16,883 nt of DNA from an uncultured Dorea sp. GTDB taxonomy: Bacteria > Bacillota > Clostridia > Lachnospirales > Lachnospiraceae. Shown here in pieces: positions 11,993 through 16,883 of this stretch. The notes below the pieces were generated by a model, which saw only the letters and a list, made by a program, of their open reading frames with translations, did no database searches and was not told where the DNA came from. Every line of letters begins with the position of its first letter. Position 1 is the stretch's first letter. The stretch is from NCBI GenBank assembly GCA_910577685.1, contig CAJTOH010000059.1:1-16883 (forward strand), given 5' to 3'. A program made the translations under genes and the position numbers.

Positions 11993-12145
11993 GGGGCTGC
12001 CGTAATAAATATAAACTCAGCAAGATAGGGTATTTCTAGAAACGGAATCCTGCCATATCCTGTAATTGGTTTATTTATTGCAGCAGTCCCGTAACAGTCA
12101 TAATTTCAGATTAATGGCAAGAGGTTATTTGCCTGCCATATTTTT
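11993..12145 (+). promoter_or_regulatory. candidate structured leader RNA with attenuator
   Basis: The untranslated region before the hemerythrin-receiver gene folds into a long closing stem: 11993-12010 pairs with 12073-12090 at 17 of 18 positions counting G-U. It encloses a ~62-nt domain with further pairing (12028-12033 with 12055-12060; 12013-12016 with 12069-12072). A 23-nt linker leads to the terminator-like hairpin at 12114-12145, whose T run ends immediately before the ribosome site. This is the layout of a riboswitch or attenuator: sensing domain, linker, terminator, ribosome site. I could not match it to c-di-GMP-I/II, purine, preQ1, THF, manganese, cobalamin or FMN consensus motifs. 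The ligand is unknown and the fold is by eye. Confidence 0.5.
12114..12145 (+). terminator. leader terminator / attenuator hairpin
   Basis: ATGGCA (12114-12119) pairs with TGCCAT (12134-12139), with an alternative GGCAA / TTGCC stem inside, then ATTTTT to 12145. AGGAGG begins at 12146. No plus-strand gene lies closer upstream than 8496, so it can only act on this gene's own leader. Confidence 0.55.
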
Positions 12146-12160
12146 AGGAGGATCACGAAA

Positions 12161-13507
12161 ATGGAAGGTCAGTTAGTATGGAAGGACGAATACAATATTG
12201 GTGTGGATATTATTGACAGGGAACATAGAAGGCTTTTTAAGATCATCAATAAACTATTCAGATTTACCGACGACAAAAATAAGAGCCGGTGGGCATGTCA
12301 GGAAGGGATTAAATTTTTCAAAGATCATGCGGTGAAACATTTTACGGAGGAAGAAGAATATATGGCGTCTATCAATTATGAAAGACTTGGGGTACACATG
12401 CATATTCACAGTGAATTCCGGGAGAGGACTCTTCCGGCGCTTGAAGAAGAACTAGAGCAGACAGATTATTGTCCAAATGCCGTAGAACATTTCCTTGGGG
12501 TCTGCGCAGGATGGCTGGTGGGGCATACGTTGATGGAAGACCGCGCGATTACAGGGAAGGTGAAGAGCAGGTGGATAGGGCTTTTGCCAGGAAAGGATCA
12601 GGAAGCGGTAAGGAAGGTGATTCTCCAACTGATGTACGACCTGTTCCATTTGGAGTCTTATGTGATCAGCGATGCATATGGAGGCGAAAAATTCGGGAGA
12701 GGAGTGTATCACCGTCTGATCTATGGCACGGATCAGGAGGAGGAACAATATGAGATATTTTTGGTATTTGAAGAAAAACTCCTGATCAATACGGTTGGCA
12801 AGATCATGGGAATCAAGACGAATAAACTTAATACCCTGCTGATGAATTCCGCAAGGTATATGGCGCGTCAGTTTGCAGAGCAGGTCAGAGAACATCTGCC
12901 GGATATGGACGGATATGAGCTGAAGGAAGAGAACCTGCTAACTTATGAGCAATTTCAGGATGTGTTTGAAAATGAAAAATTGCAGGTGAGCTTGCTTTTT
13001 GATACGGGAGAAGGATATTTTTCCTATTGTACGGTCTCAAAGCATCCTCTGAAAAAAGGGAATGTTGAGCCGATCAGTTCCCATAACGCAATCGCCGAGG
13101 TGGAGAAATATCTCATAGAGCGGGAAAGCCGTCCTAAGCGGAAGGTTCTCGTGGTGGATGATTCGGCTACAATGAGGATGGGGATTAAAAATCTGTTAGA
13201 GCAGGATTACGACGTAGCGCTTGCGCAGTCCGGAACAGCTGCATTTCGATGCATTATCCTCGATAAGCCGGATCTTGTGCTGCTGGATTATGAGATGCCG
13301 GTCTGCGACGGCCGGCAGGTGCTTGAGATGGTACGTTCCGAGGAAACGCTGGCAGATATCCCGATCATCTTTCTGACCGGGAGGGCCGACCCGGAAACCG
13401 TCAAGAAATTGGTGACCCTAAAACCGGACGGATATCTGGTAAAAAATTTAAAGCCTGCGCAGATTAAGCAGAAGATAGACGATTATTTTGAGAAGAAAAT
13501 TTTGTGA
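12161..13507 (+). CDS. hemerythrin - CheX-like - receiver fusion protein
   Basis: 448 residues, cytoplasmic. Residues 1-~132 are a bacteriohemerythrin, a di-iron O2-binding four-helix bundle, with W7, H22 in REHRRLFKIIN, H56/H60 and E64 in KHFTEEEEYM, H79-H83, and H122...D127 in WLVGHTLMED. Residues ~190-310 form a middle domain (LLINTVGKIMGIKTNKLNTLL...) resembling the CheX/CheC phosphatase fold, tentative because the ExxN catalytic signature is not evident. Residues 326-446 are a receiver domain with D333/D334, phospho-acceptor D376 (LLDYEMP), T406 and K428 (GYLVKN). AGGAGG lies 9 nt before the ATG. The likely role is coupling O2 or redox state to a phosphorelay, perhaps chemotaxis. A strong terminator follows. 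Confidence 0.8.
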   Translation: MEGQLVWKDEYNIGVDIIDREHRRLFKIINKLFRFTDDKNKSRWACQEGIKFFKDHAVKHFTEEEEYMASINYERLGVHMHIHSEFRERTLPALEEELEQTDYCPNAVEHFLGVCAGWLVGHTLMEDRAITGKVKSRWIGLLPGKDQEAVRKVILQLMYDLFHLESYVISDAYGGEKFGRGVYHRLIYGTDQEEEQYEIFLVFEEKLLINTVGKIMGIKTNKLNTLLMNSARYMARQFAEQVREHLPDMDGYELKEENLLTYEQFQDVFENEKLQVSLLFDTGEGYFSYCTVSKHPLKKGNVEPISSHNAIAEVEKYLIERESRPKRKVLVVDDSATMRMGIKNLLEQDYDVALAQSGTAAFRCIILDKPDLVLLDYEMPVCDGRQVLEMVRSEETLADIPIIFLTGRADPETVKKLVTLKPDGYLVKNLKPAQIKQKIDDYFEKKIL

Positions 13508-13568
13508 TGAATCGCATTTGGCGGTTATTCCGGAGAATACGGTTATACAGGTGTGAAGTGAGGAAAAG

Positions 13569-13604
13569 ACAGACGCCGGGGTGGATTCCGACGTTTGTTT
13601 TTTT
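13569..13604 (+). terminator. terminator after the hemerythrin fusion gene
   Basis: ACAGACGCCGG (13569-13579) pairs with CCGACGTTTGT (13588-13598) with two G-U pairs and an 8-nt loop, then a T run to 13604. It isolates lacZ from upstream transcription. Confidence 0.85.
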
Positions 13605-13615
13605 GCGCATAATTA

Positions 13616-13644
13616 TTGAGAAGCGGCAGAATGTGGTATATACT
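13616..13644 (+). promoter_or_regulatory. lacZ promoter
   Basis: TTGAGA (13616-13621), 17-bp spacer, TATACT (13639-13644), 47 bp before the GTG start. No obvious cre or operator palindrome overlaps it. Confidence 0.65.
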
Positions 13645-13690
13645 ACATTTTAGGGAGAATACTTGAAATATAGGTTGGGAGGGAAAATAC

Positions 13691-16600
13691 GTGTCAAGAG
13701 TGAAGAAACGTTGGGAGGATGAACAGATTTTACATATCGGAAGACGTACGCCGCATACGGATTTTAAGAGAAAGGGACGGGATGGAGGATTTATTTCTCT
13801 GAATGGGAATTGGCGTTTTCTCTTTATTAAAGCGCCGGAATATTCGCCGGAAGGTTTTTTTGATGCAGATTTTGAGGACGGTGAGTGGGATAATCTTGAG
13901 ACGCCGTCGTGCTGGGAGATGAATGGTTACGGTAAGATGCATTATACGGATGTATGGTATCTTTTTCCGATCAACCCGCCCTTTGTGCCTTCCGAGAATC
14001 CGACGGGAATCTACCGGAGGAAGGTGACGATTCCGGAGGAATGGGAGAGAAAGAGGAAGATCTTAAGATTTGACGGCGTTGGAAGCGCCTTTGACCTGTG
14101 GGTAAATGGGAAGTATGCGGGTTACGGTAAGGGGAGCAGGCTTTCGTCGGAATTCGACGTTACAGGGGCCGTACGTTCCGGCGAGAACCAGATTACTGTG
14201 CGGGTATACAAATGGTCCGACGGCACGTATCTGGAATGTCAGGATATGTGGTGGTACGGAGGAATTTACCGGGACGTAACGCTGATTGCCGAACCGGAGG
14301 CCGGACTTGAGGATTATGTCGTGGAGGCCGGACTTGACGAAACTTATCGGCAAGGAATCCTGATTCAGAAGATTACCGCGGCGAAGGAGGCGGATCGTGC
14401 AGAGTGGAGGCTTGAGGACGCGGCGGGAGAGGTAATTGCTTCCGGAACCGAAAAAATGGACTGCGGTTTTGCCAAAATACGGACAAATGTAGGCGCTGTT
14501 CATCCCTGGAGCGCGGAGATCCCTGCGCTTTATTGGATAACGCTTAGGCTCTATGGAAAGGAAGGGGCGGCGGAGGTACTGGATGAGGCGGAAGTTGCCA
14601 TAGGTTTCCGAAGCGTGGAGGTACGCGGTTCTAACTTTCTTGTAAACGGTGTCCCGATTCTGATAAATGGCGTCAATATGCATGATTTTAGCCCGTCGGG
14701 CGGCGCGGCGGTGCGCCGGGATACGGTAGAGGAGCATCTGCGCATGATGAAACGGCATAATATTAACGCTATCCGCTGCGCGCACTATCCGAAGATGCCG
14801 TATTTTTATGAGCTTTGTGATAAATATGGTTTTTATGTGATTGATGAGGCGGATCTGGAAACCCACGGGTTTGAGTGGATTGAGAGATATGAATGGCTGA
14901 ATAATGAGGAAAGCTGGCGGGATGCTTATGTTGACCGCGCGGTGCGCATGGTGATGGAGCATCGGAATCATCCGTGTATCTTGATGTGGTCTCTTGGAAA
15001 TGAATCTTCTGTGGGAAAGAACTTCAATGCCTCGGCAGAAGCAATCCGGAGTCTGGACGCCTCCCGGTTGATTCATTATGAGGGTGATTTCGGGGCGGAT
15101 ATTACGGACGTATATTCGACGATGTATACAAGGCTTGACGGGCTTAGGAAGATTGGGGAGAGTAATGACTGCCATGGAAAGCCCCACATCTTGTGCGAGT
15201 ACGGGCATGCGATGGGAGTCGGTCCCGGGAATCTGGAAGAATATCAGAAGTTATTTCGGAGATATAGCAGGCTTCAGGGCGGATTTATCTGGGAATGGTA
15301 TGATCATGGAATTAGGAAGACGGACGATAATGGAAAGGCGGTCTGGTGGTATGGCGGTGATTTTGGAGACGAGCCGAACAACTCTAACTTCTGTATGGAC
15401 GGGCTGCTGCGGCCGGACGGAGCTGCTTCTGCGGGGCTTTTGCATTACAAGCAGGTAATTGCGCCTGTTAAGGCGGAGGCGGTTCAGCTGTCCGAGGGAA
15501 TGGTCAGGGTGAAAAATCTTTATGACTTCAAGGATCTAAGGGACGTTGCGCTGGAATATCAGGTTGTACATGACGAAACGATTGATTTTTCCGGAAGGAT
15601 TGATGAGCTGTGCGCAAAGGCAGGGGAAGACGTGCTGGTCAAGATTCCGTATTCGGAGGATATTTTTGAGGTGGGAAGCGATTATTATCTCAACCTTTCA
15701 TTTGTATATAAGAATGATCTGAATTATGCGCCGGCGGGAGCTGTGATTGGGAGAGAACAGTTTCTTCTGTGTTCTGATTGCCTCGTGCAGAAGCCGGCGG
15801 CTTCGGAGAAGGTGTTCAAACCTCTTGTGATTGATGAAACGGCTGTCTGTGCCAGAGTGATTGGAGAAGAGGGGTATGCGGCCTTCGATAAAGTGACAGG
15901 AAGGCTTATTGAGTATGAGGTGCGGCAAAAGAGCCTGATTACGGAGGGGCCTTCTCTGAATATTTGGCGCGCGCCGATTGATAATGATATGTATAAGGTG
16001 GCGGACTGGAAGGAAAAATATTTTCTGCACCGGCAGCAGGAGCAGTTAGAGGAATTCTTGATTGAAAAAGACGAGGAAGATGTTCTTGTGCGGATTCGTA
16101 CGCATTTTGCGCCGCTTAGCATGGCATTTGGCTTCAAGGTTTGTTATACATGGCGCGTCAAACGGAGCGCAGAGCTTATCTTATCGTTGGACATCAAGGG
16201 ATTTAGAGACAGCGGATTTGTACCGGAGTTTATTCCGCGTATCGGAATCGAGTTGAAACTTCCGGGGGAAATGAAAAATGTCGTGTGGTACGGTCTTGGA
16301 CCGGAGGAGAATTACTGCGATATGAAATCGGCGGCTTTGATGGGCATTTATCGGAAAACGGTGGAGGAGATGCATGTTGAGTACGCGAAACCGCAGGAAA
16401 ACGGGCATAGAGAAGAGGTGCGATGGCTTGGGGTTGGAGACGGAGAAAAGAGTCTTTTGATTTGTTCGGAAAAGGGAATAGGGATGGATGTGCATGATTA
16501 CACTATAGAGGCGCTGGAGCGCGCTCGTCATGTAGGTGAGATTGAACGCTGTAAGGAGACGGTGGTTCATTTGGATGCGAAACATTCTGGTGTGGGAAGT

Positions 16601-16720
16601 AATTCCTGCGGTGAGGAACAGACGTATGTTAATAAAACAAAGCTCAATGATTATTCTATGAGGCTTGTATTGAAATGTGCGGAAAGTGAATCTATTATTG
16701 AGGAAAGTAAGAAAAAATGA
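13691..16720 (+). CDS. lacZ: GH2 beta-galactosidase
   Basis: 1009 residues, GTG start with GGGAGGG 7 nt upstream. It hydrolyses terminal beta-galactosides such as lactose. There is no signal peptide, so it is cytoplasmic. Domain order is that of LacZ: jelly-roll sugar-binding domain (~35-200; ETPSCWEMNGYG and WWYGGIYRDV), Ig-like domain (~205-310), TIM barrel (~315-595), and C-terminal beta-gal small-chain domains (~600-990). Catalytic residues: acid/base E438 in MWSLGNES and nucleophile E503 in ILCEYGHAMG; H392 in DEADLETHGF is also kept. The usual NRHxHHP loop reads NMHDFSP (329-335), suggesting an altered substrate pocket. The last 16 codons are the first unit of a 47-bp tandem array, so the C-terminal tail is recent. 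No transporter or regulator is visible beside it. Confidence 0.93.
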   Translation: MSRVKKRWEDEQILHIGRRTPHTDFKRKGRDGGFISLNGNWRFLFIKAPEYSPEGFFDADFEDGEWDNLETPSCWEMNGYGKMHYTDVWYLFPINPPFVPSENPTGIYRRKVTIPEEWERKRKILRFDGVGSAFDLWVNGKYAGYGKGSRLSSEFDVTGAVRSGENQITVRVYKWSDGTYLECQDMWWYGGIYRDVTLIAEPEAGLEDYVVEAGLDETYRQGILIQKITAAKEADRAEWRLEDAAGEVIASGTEKMDCGFAKIRTNVGAVHPWSAEIPALYWITLRLYGKEGAAEVLDEAEVAIGFRSVEVRGSNFLVNGVPILINGVNMHDFSPSGGAAVRRDTVEEHLRMMKRHNINAIRCAHYPKMPYFYELCDKYGFYVIDEADLETHGFEWIERYEWLNNEESWRDAYVDRAVRMVMEHRNHPCILMWSLGNESSVGKNFNASAEAIRSLDASRLIHYEGDFGADITDVYSTMYTRLDGLRKIGESNDCHGKPHILCEYGHAMGVGPGNLEEYQKLFRRYSRLQGGFIWEWYDHGIRKTDDNGKAVWWYGGDFGDEPNNSNFCMDGLLRPDGAASAGLLHYKQVIAPVKAEAVQLSEGMVRVKNLYDFKDLRDVALEYQVVHDETIDFSGRIDELCAKAGEDVLVKIPYSEDIFEVGSDYYLNLSFVYKNDLNYAPAGAVIGREQFLLCSDCLVQKPAASEKVFKPLVIDETAVCARVIGEEGYAAFDKVTGRLIEYEVRQKSLITEGPSLNIWRAPIDNDMYKVADWKEKYFLHRQQEQLEEFLIEKDEEDVLVRIRTHFAPLSMAFGFKVCYTWRVKRSAELILSLDIKGFRDSGFVPEFIPRIGIELKLPGEMKNVVWYGLGPEENYCDMKSAALMGIYRKTVEEMHVEYAKPQENGHREEVRWLGVGDGEKSLLICSEKGIGMDVHDYTIEALERARHVGEIERCKETVVHLDAKHSGVGSNSCGEEQTYVNKTKLNDYSMRLVLKCAESESIIEESKKK

Positions 16721-16883
16721 AATGTGTAGAAAGTGAATTTATTATTGAGAAAAGCAAGAAAGATTGAAATGTGTAGAAAGAGAATCTTTTAATGAAAAAG
16801 TAAGAAAGATTGAAATGTGTAGAAAATGAATCTCTTAATGAAAAAGGCAAGAAAGATTGAAATGTGTAGAAAGAGAATCTCTT
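16671..16883 (+). repeat. 47-bp tandem array growing out of the lacZ 3' end
   Basis: Units start at 16671, 16718, 16765, 16811 and 16858 (lengths 47, 47, 46, 47, then cut by the window end). Each begins TGAAATGTG. The first unit is the lacZ coding tail (KCAESESIIEESKKK), and the lacZ TGA is the first three bases of unit 2. Units differ by scattered substitutions. There are no spacers between units, so it is not a CRISPR array. Confidence 0.9.

Noticed and set aside
11993..12145. Assignment of the leader to a known c-di-GMP riboswitch, given the PilZ gene in the window
   Set aside because: The conserved GEMM core sequences (GCAAACC, ACGCAAAGC) and the class II core are not present.
14063..15208. 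381-aa minus-strand frame inside lacZ
   Set aside because: It is antisense to the conserved catalytic barrel; its length comes from codon bias of the real gene.
16671..16883. Tandem array as a CRISPR array
   Set aside because: Units are adjacent with no unique spacers, and the first unit is lacZ coding sequence.

Overview
The window reads as a low-GC, spore-forming anaerobic Firmicute, most likely a gut Lachnospiraceae (Clostridium cluster XIVa type). The basis is strong AGGAGG ribosome sites, AT-rich spacers, a YlmC/YmxH sporulation protein, a single-cluster clostridial ferredoxin, Isf-type flavoproteins and an anaerobe-type hemerythrin/response-regulator fusion. No species is claimed.

Layout. 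(1) 1-3990 is an AT-rich accessory region: an XRE regulator with a divergent truncated ORF, a small predicted secreted protein, a second small HTH regulator, a GNAT acetyltransferase, and then a decayed integration hotspot. The hotspot holds two copies of a tRNA 3' end followed by its terminator, a third terminator-only copy, duplicated sigma-A promoters and several tiny ORFs. It looks like successive elements accreted at one tRNA gene and then eroded. (2) 3996-8496 holds a PilZ protein, a broken flavin-reductase gene, a two-gene flavoprotein operon with a divergent HxlR-type regulator, a PepSY lipoprotein, and an Isf-like flavoprotein followed by a ferredoxin. This is a redox-rich neighbourhood. 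(3) 8592-11768 is on the minus strand: an AgrA-like LytTR response regulator overlapping an AgrC-like GHKL kinase, an unrecognised coiled-coil protein, and a YlmC/YmxH PRC-barrel protein. (4) 12161-13507 is a three-part protein: hemerythrin, a central CheX-like region, and a receiver domain. It sits behind a long structured leader that ends in a terminator-like hairpin abutting the ribosome site. (5) 13691-16720 is a cytoplasmic GH2 beta-galactosidase. Its last 16 codons form the first unit of a 47-bp tandem array that runs off the window.

How the parts may work together. The HxlR regulator probably controls the divergent flavoproteins in response to thiol or electrophile stress. The Isf-like flavoprotein and the ferredoxin could exchange electrons. 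The hemerythrin/receiver fusion looks like an oxygen- or redox-linked signalling protein. LacZ stands alone, with its own promoter behind a strong terminator.

The most novel items are the candidate attenuator leader at 11993-12145, the lacZ-derived 47-bp array whose units are chained by overlapping stop/start codons, and the repeated promoter-to-terminator cassettes at the tRNA scar. All family calls come from reading the sequence; no database search was run.
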